DNA of 64,000 bases from the NCBI RefSeq assembly GCF_002277025.1, contig NZ_NIWD01000013.1, positions 62,001 through 126,000 of the forward strand, in the 5' to 3' direction. How positions within the stretch are numbered: the stretch's first letter is position 1; the number at the start of each line of letters is the position of its first letter. Under the pieces are notes generated by a model. It was not told the origin of the DNA. It saw only the letters and a list, made by a program, of their open reading frames with translations, and made no database searches. The stretch comes from Sphingopyxis sp. GW247-27LB (GTDB taxonomy: Bacteria > Pseudomonadota > Alphaproteobacteria > Sphingomonadales > Sphingomonadaceae). Of this stretch, positions 42,178 through 49,582 are shown piece by piece. The position numbers and the translations under genes are program-made.

Positions 42178-42595
42178 GGCCGATCCGATCGGCGCGCTCG
42201 TCGCGTGGCTGCTCGCCGACGGGCCGACCACGGCGCTGACCGGCGAGGACGTCTTCGGCGGGTCGCTGGAGGGCGACATATTGGATCGCGGGCCGAAGAG
42301 CGCGCTGGTTGTCGCGCCTTCGGGCGGCGTGTCGATGACGGCGCGGAGCAAGGCCGAGTTCGACACGGCCCGGATCGACCTGATCGCCTATGGCGCGACG
42401 AAGGCCGATGCCGACACGCTGATCCGCACGGCGGCGCCGCGGCTGTGGCTGATCGACCGGCAGGTGATCGCCGGCACGCTGATCCATTGGGTGAACCGCG
42501 CGGGCGGGTCGGGCGACGCGCGCGACAGCGACACGCAATGGCCGCAGGCGTTCCGGTCCTTTCAAGTTCTCTATTCGCTGAGGCCGGTCGCCTGA
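42170..42595 (+). CDS. Tail terminator-like protein
   Basis: 141 residues. An alpha/beta protein (IGALVAWLLADGPTTALTGE; ARIDLIAYGATKADADTLIR) in the order gp10-like, terminator, tail tube. Similar to DUF3168/tail-terminator proteins by length and place. Confidence 0.6.
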   Translation: MTEADPIGALVAWLLADGPTTALTGEDVFGGSLEGDILDRGPKSALVVAPSGGVSMTARSKAEFDTARIDLIAYGATKADADTLIRTAAPRLWLIDRQVIAGTLIHWVNRAGGSGDARDSDTQWPQAFRSFQVLYSLRPVA

Positions 42596-42645
42596 CCGTG
42601 TGCCGGCCCGCCTCTCTGACCCCCGTTTTGACAAGGAGTTGAACC

Positions 42646-43251
42646 ATGGAGCCTTATGAAATCGTCAGCGGCCCGCTGACCCTTTACCTCGCGCCGGTCG
42701 GCACGGCCTTTCCCCTGATCGACGCGGCGCCCGCCGCCGAGTGGAAGATGGTCGGCACGTCCGGCGACAAGAATTATTCCGACGACGGCGTCAGCGTCCA
42801 GCACAGCCAGTCGATCAACAAGGTCCGTCCCGCGGGATCGGTCGGCGCGCGCAAGGCGCTGCGCACCGAAGAGGACATGATGGTCACGGTGACGCTGTGG
42901 GACAACACGCTGGAGCAATATGCGCTGGCGCTGAGCGGCGTGGACCCGGCGGCGACGGCGGCCGGCGTCGGGACGGCGGGGTTCAAGAAGATCGGCCTGT
43001 CGCGCGGCGAGGAGGTCAAGCAATATGCGCTGCTGGCGCGCGGCAAGTCGGCTTATGACGAAAAATACGCGGCGCAATATGAGGTCCCGCGCTGCTATCA
43101 GGCGGCGAGCCCGACCGTTCTCTACAACAAGGGCGTGCCCGCGGGCATCGAGCTGAACTTCGATGCGCTCGAAGACCTCGCGGCGGCGATTGAAACCGAG
43201 CTGTTCGGCCGCCTGATCATGCAGACGGCCGACGCGCTGCCCGAGGGCTGA
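42646..43251 (+). CDS. Major tail tube protein
   Basis: 201 residues, AAGGAG six bases before ATG 42646. Opens MEPYEIVSGPLTLYLAPVGT and is rich in beta strands, with SVQHSQSINKVRPAGSVGAR and KALRTEEDMMVTVTLWDNTL, as in tube proteins of long-tailed phages. It is followed by the tail chaperone frames and the tape measure, which fixes the assignment. Confidence 0.8.
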   Translation: MEPYEIVSGPLTLYLAPVGTAFPLIDAAPAAEWKMVGTSGDKNYSDDGVSVQHSQSINKVRPAGSVGARKALRTEEDMMVTVTLWDNTLEQYALALSGVDPAATAAGVGTAGFKKIGLSRGEEVKQYALLARGKSAYDEKYAAQYEVPRCYQAASPTVLYNKGVPAGIELNFDALEDLAAAIETELFGRLIMQTADALPEG

Positions 43252-43258
43252 CGCGTCG

Positions 43259-43471
43259 ATGCGTCCGATCGGCGATCTGCGCGCGCGGGCGGATGCGGTC
43301 AGCCGCAAGCTTCGCGCCCACAAAAAGGCGGTGCGCGACCATCGGCGCGCCGCCCAGGACGCCGCGACCGAGCTGGCCGAGATCAAGGCCGAATGCGCGC
43401 GCCGCGGCATCGCCCTGGTGCTCGCCCCGGAAGGCGTTCCGGGGCGAGGCGCCCCCACAGGCCGGGCATAG
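43259..43471 (+). CDS. Hypothetical 70-residue coiled-coil protein
   Basis: A basic helix (LRARADAVSRKLRAHKKAVR) and acidic heptads up to RGIALVLAPEG; the last codons run through the palindrome at 43421-43448, so the C-terminus is forced by DNA structure. Weak ribosome site. Probably expressed but uncertain. Confidence 0.45.
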   Translation: MRPIGDLRARADAVSRKLRAHKKAVRDHRRAAQDAATELAEIKAECARRGIALVLAPEGVPGRGAPTGRA

Positions 43472-43477
43472 CCCGGC
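43421..43477. promoter_or_regulatory. Two strong hairpins before the tail chaperone gene
   Basis: CTCGCCCCGGAA-GGCG-TTCCGGGGCGAG (43421-43448) has a perfect 12-bp stem, and GGCCGGGC-ATA-GCCCGGCC (43459-43477) an 8-bp stem. No T-run follows either. The first shares the CCCCGGAA/TTCCGGGG core with 29739 and 37048. Confidence 0.6.
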
Positions 43478-43511
43478 CCGCCCCCTCCCTCTTCCCGGCG
43501 TAGGAAAATTC

Positions 43512-43973
43512 ATGGCCGAAAAAGTGCTGCTAGATCTCAACACACTTATTCAGCGCCCCGCGATCGACGTCGACGGGACGCGATACGAGCTGTTCAGCGT
43601 CGACGAGCTGTCGGTTCTCGCCTCGCACCGCTTCAGCGTCTGGGCGCGGCGGATCGAGGCGATCGAGGCCGGGACCGACGAGGAGGAGGCCGCGGAGCTG
43701 GCCGTCCTGGTCGACAAGGTCGCGCAGGCGGCGCTGGTCGATATGCCCGCGGCGGTGTTCGAGACGCTGAGCGGTGCGCAGCGCCGCGAGATCGCCAATG
43801 TTTTTATCGCGCTCCTGCTGCGCAAGCAGCTCGCGGCAGTGGGAGCGATCACGCGGGCGATGGGCGTCCAGCCGACTGGGGCGACGTCCTCCCCCGGCTC
43901 CAGCGATATTACGGCGGCGACGCCCGATGGTGGCTGGCTGAAGCGCCTGCTTCGCTGGTGCGGGCTTATCTGA
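43512..43973 (+). CDS. Tail assembly chaperone, upstream frame (gpG-like)
   Basis: 153 residues in the zero frame. DGTRYELFSVDELSVLASHR and LVDMPAAVFETLSGAQRREI, then FIALLLRKQLAAVGAITRAM, are helical and look genuine up to about residue 121 (MGVQP). After that the zero frame becomes Ser/Thr-rich and unconvincing, while the -1 frame becomes protein-like. It should coat the tape measure before tube assembly. Confidence 0.75.
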   Translation: MAEKVLLDLNTLIQRPAIDVDGTRYELFSVDELSVLASHRFSVWARRIEAIEAGTDEEEAAELAVLVDKVAQAALVDMPAAVFETLSGAQRREIANVFIALLLRKQLAAVGAITRAMGVQPTGATSSPGSSDITAATPDGGWLKRLLRWCGLI

Positions 43974-44209
43974 CCATGATGCCGCGGCTGAAGGCCGAGG
44001 AGCAGCTGGCGCGGATCGACGCGACGGCGCTGGCGATGGGTCATTACGACAAGGGCACGGTGCGGCAGAAGATGCGCAGCCTGCGCGACGCCGCGATGGG
44101 CGACCGTCGCCGGGTCAAGGTGAAGGCAAGCCCGGCGCAGCTCGGCATGGTCGGCATCGGGGTGAGAATGTTGCCGGCGCCCGATAAGAAGGCGGTGAGC
44201 GATGGCTGA
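43892..44209 (+). CDS. Tail assembly chaperone, -1 frame extension (gpGT-like)
   Basis: The -1 frame reads DWGDVLPRLQRYYGGDARWW from 43874 and goes on LAEAPASLVRAYLTMMPRLK to a stop at 44209, ending PDKKAVSDG. It has no good start of its own; GTG 43958 lies too far in. A -1 slip between about 43870 and 43896, perhaps at the C-run 43891-43895, would give a fusion of about 230 residues. Exact slip site unknown. Confidence 0.6.
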   Translation, partial: PRLQRYYGGDARWWLAEAPASLVRAYLTMMPRLKAEEQLARIDATALAMGHYDKGTVRQKMRSLRDAAMGDRRRVKVKASPAQLGMVGIGVRMLPAPDKKAVSDG

Positions 44210-44645
44210 GCTGACAGGGCCGATCGAGCTGAAGCTTGTCGTCGATGGTCCCGGCGCGATCGTGCGATCACTTCTTTCGGTATGTGAGGTGCTTGCTGCC
44301 TCGCGTGCTGCGCGCGAGACCCTCGCCGATTGCTTCCCGGACTTTCCCGACGCCGGCATCGATCGCGGCCTTGCGCATCTGATCCTTGACCGCCTCGATC
44401 TGTTCGGCGGTGAGCCGATCCTCGACACGGCAGGCGGGGCAGTGAAATGCATCCTCCAGCCGAGCGACCGATATCGCATGTTCGTGGCCGCACTCGCAGC
44501 GGACGGGCAGTTCGCCGCTGATCCTGATTTCCATGGGTGGCCGATCCTTTCTGTCGCGACTCGCAAGGCGACAGTGACCGAGGTCGCCGGGGATGCAAGC
44601 CCCGGCGACGAAGGCGCCGATAAGGAGCCTCTCAGCGATGGCTGA
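44202..44645 (+). CDS. Alternative forward frame between chaperone and tape measure
   Basis: 147 residues, MAELTGPIELKLVVDGPGAI at the start and DKEPLSDG at the end, with start and stop in the two copies of the direct repeat. The opening looks coding, but the middle is antisense to the zinc-ribbon gene and lacks clear features. It may be a relic or a fused frame, not a working gene. Confidence 0.3.
   Translation: MAELTGPIELKLVVDGPGAIVRSLLSVCEVLAASRAARETLADCFPDFPDAGIDRGLAHLILDRLDLFGGEPILDTAGGAVKCILQPSDRYRMFVAALAADGQFAADPDFHGWPILSVATRKATVTEVAGDASPGDEGADKEPLSDG
44268..44534 (-). CDS. Zinc-ribbon protein on the opposite strand (moron candidate)
   Basis: 88 residues on the minus strand, against all neighbouring genes. 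MEIRISGELPVRCECGHEHA and then DAFHCPACRVEDRLTAEQIE give a CxC...CxxC zinc site at residues 13-15 and 32-35, followed by a helical tail. AAAGGA lies about 11 bases upstream of ATG 44534. No family name can be given. Gene orientation and the flanking repeat suggest late acquisition and independent, perhaps lysogenic, expression. Confidence 0.6.
   Translation of the reverse strand: MEIRISGELPVRCECGHEHAISVARLEDAFHCPACRVEDRLTAEQIEAVKDQMRKAAIDAGVGKVREAIGEGLARSTRGSKHLTYRKK
44583..44609. promoter_or_regulatory. GTCGCCGGGG/CCCCGGCGAC hairpin
   Basis: A nearly perfect 10-bp stem with a loop of ATGCAAG, between the start of the minus-strand gene and the tape-measure start. There is no T-run. It could insulate the two opposing transcripts. 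Confidence 0.45.
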
Positions 44646-47214
44646 AGCACTCGGCGAAGCCCTGCTTTATCTGCGCACCGACGATCGCGGGCTCGATGCC
44701 GGGATCGCGAAGGCGAAGGGGAAGAGCGATCAGCTCGGCGTGGCGTTCGACACCACGTCGGGCAAGGCCGATCAGCTCGGCCAGTCGATGGACCGGGCCG
44801 GCGCGAGCGCGGAGCGGTTCGGCAACAGCCAGGCGGCGGTTTCCAAAATGTCGAACGCGCAGCGCGCCGGCATGCAGCAGCTGTCGATGCAGATCAGCGA
44901 CGTCGCGACGATGTATTCGCTGGGCGCGCGGCCGATGCAGATATTCGCGTCGCAGATCGGGCAGATCACGCAGGCGGTGCAGCGCGCGTCGGGCGGGACA
45001 AGCAAGTTCGCGGCGTTCATGGGCAGCCCGTGGACGATGGCGATGAGCACGGCCGCGATCGTGCTGGTGCCGCTGATCGGCAATCTGCTCGATAGCGAGG
45101 ACGCGGCCGACAAGGCGGGCAAGGCGAACCAGACCTGGACGGATAAGCTCGACGCCAGCAAACATAGCATCGACGAGGTTCGCGCCGCGCTGCGCGAATA
45201 TAATGCCGAGCAGAAGAAGGCGAACGAAACGACGCTGGAGGCGGCCGCGGCGGCCTCTGCGGCGGCCGCTGCCAAGCTGAAGGAGGCCCTTGCGCTCCGG
45301 CAGGCCCTGGCGGCGCAGCTCGCGTCGATCAACGAGGACACGCTGAGCGCGCGCGGGGCGGGCGGCGAAGGCGCGGGCACGGCGATGGCCGCTGGCCGCA
45401 GTGTCATGCAATCGCGGATCGCGGAGAATGAAGCCGCTATCACCGAACTCACGCAGCAGGCGCGCGATGCCGCGTCGAGCGTCGCCGAGGAAATGGCGAA
45501 GCTCGAAACCGACACGACGGCCAAGATCAAGTTCGAGGCCGAACAGCGACGCAAAGCCGTTCGCGACGAGATCGCCACCTACGACGAGAAGCTGAAGAAG
45601 CTCAAAGAGATCAACCGCTGGGAGAAATCGGAGACCGAAAAGGCCAACGCGGCGAAGCGGAGCGGCGGCGCCTCGGGCGCCGCCTCGCGCGCGGCCAGCG
45701 TCGGGGACATGACGGCGCTGATCAAGATGCTGTTCGGCGCCGGGTCGCAGATCACGTCGACGACGGGCGGCAGGCACGTCAAGGGCAGCGACCATTATGC
45801 CGGGCGGGCGATCGACTTCATCCCCGAGGGCGGCATGGGCCGATATTCGACGGCCGAGGTCCAGAAGATTTTGGAGGACGCCGGCGTTTCGATCCGGCGC
45901 AATGCCAAGGGCACCCAGCAGCTGTTCGGGCCGGGCCGATCGGCGAGCAGCCAGGGCGACCATGACGATCATTTCCATTTCGCCTGGTCGGGCAGCGCCT
46001 CCCCCGAGGAAGCGCAGCGCCGCGCCGCGCAGGCGGCGGAGCGCGCCGCGCGCGCGGCCGAGCAGGAAGAGCGCCGCAAGGAACGCTATAGCCGCGATCT
46101 TGCCGGTCTTCAGGACGCGCAGGCCGACCTTCAGGCGCAGCTCGGCCAGACGGCCGAGGAACGCTATCAGCTCGAACGCCAGGGGCTGGAAATCGCGACC
46201 GCCGAACATAAGCGGCGGATCGACGCGAACTCGGACTATGACGACGCCGAGAAGGCGACGCTGCGCGCAGAGCTGGAGAAGAAGGCGAGCCTTGAACGCG
46301 AGTTGCTCGACCGGCGCCGCCGCGAGGAACTGGCGAAGCAGGCGCTGCAAATCGCCCAGGCGATGAACGCCAGCGAAGCCGAGCTGCTCGACAAGCAAAT
46401 GAGGCTGGCCGAAACGCGCGAGGGGCGCCGTGCGATCGACCAGCAGTTGCTCGATATCGCGTATCGTGACCGCAAGGCGGCGCTCGAAGCGCGGATCAAC
46501 GATACGACCGCGAGCGACGGCGACCGATGGTCGGCCTTCGTCGATCTTTCCAATCTCGAAAAGAGCCGCGCGCTCGACCAGGAGCAGCTCAACCGCAACT
46601 ACGAAAGCCCGCTCGAGCGCTATCGCCGCGAGGTGGCCGGCGTCGGCAACAACATCAACGACGAACTGGAAAGCGTCGCCGTCAACGGACTCGACCGGCT
46701 GAGCGACGGTCTCACCGATGTCATCATGGGCGCAAAGTCGCTCGGGGACATGTTCAAGCAAGTCGCGAAGCAGATCATCGCCGAGCTGCTGCGCATCGCG
46801 ATCCAGCAGATGGTGATCATGCCGCTGCTCAATGCACTCGGCGGCGGCGGTGGCGGCGGCTTCGGCGGTGGAGGCGGCGGCGGTGGCGGTCTGCTGTCTT
46901 CGGTCTTCGCCGGCATGTTCGCCGATGGCGGACTGATCCCCAACGGCAGCTTTGGCATCGTCGGCGAGGCTGGACCCGAGCCGGTGTTCGCGACGCCGGG
47001 CGGGGTGGGCGTCATGCCCAATTCGGCGTTGCGCAAGATGGGCGGCGGGGGCGAGGCCGGGCCGATGTATTTCGACCTGCGCGGCGCGGTGATGACCGCA
47101 GATTTGCTGCGCCAGATGAACGCCATGTCGCAGGCGAACGTGCGCAGCGGCCTTGCCGAATATGACCGCGGGGTCGGCGCGCGCGTCCAGGACAATATGG
47201 CGAGGCGCGGCTGA
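44638..47214 (+). CDS. Tape measure protein with an internal M15-like peptidase domain
   Basis: 858 residues from ATG 44638 (TAAGGAG ten bases upstream). The N-terminus is lambda gpH-like (QQLSMQISDVATMYSLGARP), with a membrane segment at about 145-165. Long coiled coils flank residues 370-465, which hold TTGGRHVKGSDHYAGRAIDF and DHDDHFHFAWSG, the H-x(n)-D...HxH zinc pattern of M15-type peptidases. A second hydrophobic helix and a Gly-rich run near 735-760 precede the C-terminus. It sets tail length and may help DNA cross the wall. Confidence 0.88.
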   Translation: MAEALGEALLYLRTDDRGLDAGIAKAKGKSDQLGVAFDTTSGKADQLGQSMDRAGASAERFGNSQAAVSKMSNAQRAGMQQLSMQISDVATMYSLGARPMQIFASQIGQITQAVQRASGGTSKFAAFMGSPWTMAMSTAAIVLVPLIGNLLDSEDAADKAGKANQTWTDKLDASKHSIDEVRAALREYNAEQKKANETTLEAAAAASAAAAAKLKEALALRQALAAQLASINEDTLSARGAGGEGAGTAMAAGRSVMQSRIAENEAAITELTQQARDAASSVAEEMAKLETDTTAKIKFEAEQRRKAVRDEIATYDEKLKKLKEINRWEKSETEKANAAKRSGGASGAASRAASVGDMTALIKMLFGAGSQITSTTGGRHVKGSDHYAGRAIDFIPEGGMGRYSTAEVQKILEDAGVSIRRNAKGTQQLFGPGRSASSQGDHDDHFHFAWSGSASPEEAQRRAAQAAERAARAAEQEERRKERYSRDLAGLQDAQADLQAQLGQTAEERYQLERQGLEIATAEHKRRIDANSDYDDAEKATLRAELEKKASLERELLDRRRREELAKQALQIAQAMNASEAELLDKQMRLAETREGRRAIDQQLLDIAYRDRKAALEARINDTTASDGDRWSAFVDLSNLEKSRALDQEQLNRNYESPLERYRREVAGVGNNINDELESVAVNGLDRLSDGLTDVIMGAKSLGDMFKQVAKQIIAELLRIAIQQMVIMPLLNALGGGGGGGFGGGGGGGGGLLSSVFAGMFADGGLIPNGSFGIVGEAGPEPVFATPGGVGVMPNSALRKMGGGGEAGPMYFDLRGAVMTADLLRQMNAMSQANVRSGLAEYDRGVGARVQDNMARRG

Positions 47215-47912
47215 TGGTCGGGCAGCCCGAAATCTTCGACTGGCCGGCGACCTTGTCGCCGACCGACATTTCGATCCGCGCGCCGAGCAAGACGGTAGGG
47301 CTAACGACGAGCGTCAACGAGTCGGTGCAGGCGGTGCCGTCGATCCGCCCGCCGTTCCGCATGACGCTGGAGTTCGAGACGTTGTTCGGTCCCGAGGTCC
47401 TCGCGTGGCGGGCGATGATCGCGTCGCTCGAAGGGCGCGCGAACCGGCTGCGCATCCCGCTGTTCGACATGTGGTTCGCGGCGAGGGACCGGCAGATCGC
47501 GGCGGGCCTTGCCCCGCATTCGGACGGGACCGGCTTTTCGGACGGCGCGCTCTATGCGACCAGCGATGTCGAGGGAGTGACGGTGACGGGCGTCCAGGGG
47601 CAGCGGACCATCACGGCCGACTTTTCCGGCTATGCCGGCGCCGATCTCGACGCGCTGCTCCAGGCGGGCCTCTATTTCGGGCTGCACGATCAACCCTATA
47701 TCGCGACGGCGGTCGCCTGGGCGGACAGCGTCGCGACGATCCGCTGCTCGCCGACGCTGCGGATCGACTATGTCGACCAGCCCCTGCGGCTGCGCCCGGT
47801 GATGATCGCGGGGCTGACCGACGACGAGGGCGGCGAGCTGACCCTGAAGCGCGGGCGCTGGGGCGGGCCGACGCTGGAGCTTGTGGAGAGGTTCGATGGA
47901 CCTCTTCCCTGA
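47214..47912 (+). CDS. Distal tail-type protein
   Basis: 232 residues, TGATG overlap with the tape measure. VNESVQAVPSIRPPFRMTLE and then WRAMIASLEGRANRLRIPLF are typical of the proteins following the tape measure in flexible-tailed phages and gene transfer agents. Likely the tail's distal ring. Confidence 0.65.
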   Translation: MVGQPEIFDWPATLSPTDISIRAPSKTVGLTTSVNESVQAVPSIRPPFRMTLEFETLFGPEVLAWRAMIASLEGRANRLRIPLFDMWFAARDRQIAAGLAPHSDGTGFSDGALYATSDVEGVTVTGVQGQRTITADFSGYAGADLDALLQAGLYFGLHDQPYIATAVAWADSVATIRCSPTLRIDYVDQPLRLRPVMIAGLTDDEGGELTLKRGRWGGPTLELVERFDGPLP

Positions 47913-48492
47913 GACGATCGCGACCGCGCTGGGCGGCGGCAAGGTCGAATGCGCGAACCTTGTCCATTTCGATTTCACCACCCAGCCGATGGGGGTGTGG
48001 AACGGCGAAGGCGAGCTGCGCACCAACGACGATCGGCGCTGGTCGGGGCTGGGCGGCTGGGGCGGGATGAGCGGCGTCGAGCAAGCGGTCAACGGCGAGG
48101 CGCCCGAGGCGGCGTTCACCCTGTCGGGGGTCGATGCCGACGTGCTGCGGCTGTCGCGCGAGGAGTTCGAGCCCGAATGCAAGGGCCGGCTGGTGCGGGT
48201 GCTAATCCAGTTCTTCGGCGTCGACGATCCCGCCGATCCGGGAAACCAGCGCCCGCTCGACCTGCCCTATCCGATCTGGGCGGGGCGCATCCTGGCGCCG
48301 ACTTTCACGATCGACGCCGAGAATGGCGAGCGGTCGGTGACGCTGTCGGCCGAGAGCCTGTTCTCGCTGCGGTCGCGGCCGCGCTACGCCATGTATACCG
48401 ACCGCGACCAGCAGCGCCGCTTTCCCGGCGACAAGGGGTTCGAGTTCGTCGGGGCGATCGTCAACAAGGTGCTGACATGGCCGGACTATTGA
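47896..48492 (+). CDS. Tail tip protein (DUF2163-like)
   Basis: 198 residues from ATG 47896. LVHFDFTTQPMGVWNGEGEL, VDADVLRLSREEFEPECKGR and IWAGRILAPTFTIDAENGER resemble GTA-type baseplate hub proteins. It begins 16 bases before the previous stop. Confidence 0.65.
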   Translation: MDLFPETIATALGGGKVECANLVHFDFTTQPMGVWNGEGELRTNDDRRWSGLGGWGGMSGVEQAVNGEAPEAAFTLSGVDADVLRLSREEFEPECKGRLVRVLIQFFGVDDPADPGNQRPLDLPYPIWAGRILAPTFTIDAENGERSVTLSAESLFSLRSRPRYAMYTDRDQQRRFPGDKGFEFVGAIVNKVLTWPDY

Positions 48493-48989
48493 ACAGCTTC
48501 GATCTGAGCGGCGCCGTGCGGCCGTCCGACCTGGAGCGCATGATGCGCCAGTCGGACGCGCAGGCTGCCGGCATCGATGCCGTCGCGGCCGAGCTGCACC
48601 GCTGGGCGGCCGAGCCGTTCGACCTCGCGCTCGCCAATTGCGGGCTGAGCGTGCTGGCCTATGTGGCGCGGGTGAAAGGCCGGCTAGTGCCGATGTGGCT
48701 GCGGGCGTTCGGCCGAATCGGCGCGGGGCGGCTGATGCGCAGCGACGCGCTGTTCCAGACGGTCGCCGATCGCGCGCTCGCCGAGATGGGATGCGCGCGA
48801 ACCCTCGCGCCGCGGCGCGGCGACGTGGCGCTCGTCCGGCTGCCCGGATCGGGGCTGACAGCGTGCATCTGCTCGCGGAGCGCGTCGAGCCGGATGCCGG
48901 CGATGTGGGCGGCACGCGGCGACCGCGCGGCGGTGATCGCGGCCGGCGAACTTGTCCAGGCGTGGAGGGTCGCATGCCGCAAGCGCTGA
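48477..48989 (+). CDS. Tail protein with NlpC/P60-like (DUF6950) plan
   Basis: 170 residues. A cysteine in FDLALANCGLSVLAYVARVK near residue 45 sits at the head of a helix, as in NlpC/P60-type proteins, and RRGDVALVRLPGSGLTACIC follows. The typical catalytic histidine is not obvious, so a cell-wall peptidase activity is doubtful. Same place as the GTA peptidase. Confidence 0.55.
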   Translation: MAGLLNSFDLSGAVRPSDLERMMRQSDAQAAGIDAVAAELHRWAAEPFDLALANCGLSVLAYVARVKGRLVPMWLRAFGRIGAGRLMRSDALFQTVADRALAEMGCARTLAPRRGDVALVRLPGSGLTACICSRSASSRMPAMWAARGDRAAVIAAGELVQAWRVACRKR

Positions 48990-49582
48990 TAGGGTTTCTG
49001 GTTCAGATCGGGCTGTCGCAACTCGCGGCGACGCTGGTCGCCACGGTGGTGACGATCGGCGCGTCGATGCTGCTCAACGCGCTGTTCGGCCCGTCGCGGC
49101 CGAAGCCGAGCGACCAGCAGCAGAATATCCGCGTCGCGGTCGGGTCGCGGAAGCGGCATTACGGCATCGTCTGCACGGGCGGCCAGGAGACGTTTTACGA
49201 GAGCCGAAACGGGACGATCGCGAAGGTGGTGACGCTGGGGACCGGCGAAGAGGACCAAATCCTGGAGCATAAGATCAACGACCAGAAGGTCACCGTCGTC
49301 GGCGGGACGATCACCGACGCCAAGTTCCGCGGGGCGGTGCACATCTACACGCGGTCGGGGACCGACGATCAGACGGCGATCGCCGAGCTGACGGCGAAAT
49401 TTCCCGAGTGGACGGCCGACCATCGCCAGCGCGGCTGCGCGCATGCGGCGATCATCGGCGACCCGGTGAAGCAGAAATATTTCGGCGAGGTCTATAACGG
49501 CCAAATCCCCCAATACACCCAGACGCGGAAGGCGGCGAAGCTCTACGACCCGCGCAAGGACAGCACGATGGTGATCGGGTAA
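48974..49582 (+). CDS. Tail tip protein, N-terminal part of a J-like pair
   Basis: 202 residues from ATG 48974. A hydrophobic start (LIGFLVQIGLSQLAATLVAT) is followed by KPSDQQQNIRVAVGSRKRHY and beta-rich sequence. It ends in TAATG with the next gene. Together the two look like the split front part of a host-specificity protein. Confidence 0.65.
   Translation: MPQALIGFLVQIGLSQLAATLVATVVTIGASMLLNALFGPSRPKPSDQQQNIRVAVGSRKRHYGIVCTGGQETFYESRNGTIAKVVTLGTGEEDQILEHKINDQKVTVVGGTITDAKFRGAVHIYTRSGTDDQTAIAELTAKFPEWTADHRQRGCAHAAIIGDPVKQKYFGEVYNGQIPQYTQTRKAAKLYDPRKDSTMVIG

Larger units (their letters stand above)
44183..44645. repeat. Imperfect direct repeat around the chaperone/tape-measure junction
   Basis: Bases 44183-44209 and 44619-44645 match at 22 of 27 positions and share AGCGATGGCTGA exactly; both are also preceded by GGCGCC. 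In each copy a frame ends SDG-stop while ATGGCTGA starts another frame. The 436-base interval holds the minus-strand zinc-ribbon gene. Confidence 0.7.

Noticed and set aside
44593..44640. Upstream extension of the tape-measure frame
   Set aside because: The ribosome site and the overlapping stop/start point to ATG 44638; the extension runs through a hairpin.
48477..48989. Calling the 170-residue tail protein an active NlpC/P60 peptidase
   Set aside because: A suitable cysteine exists, but no convincing catalytic histidine segment follows, so only the general fold is suggested.
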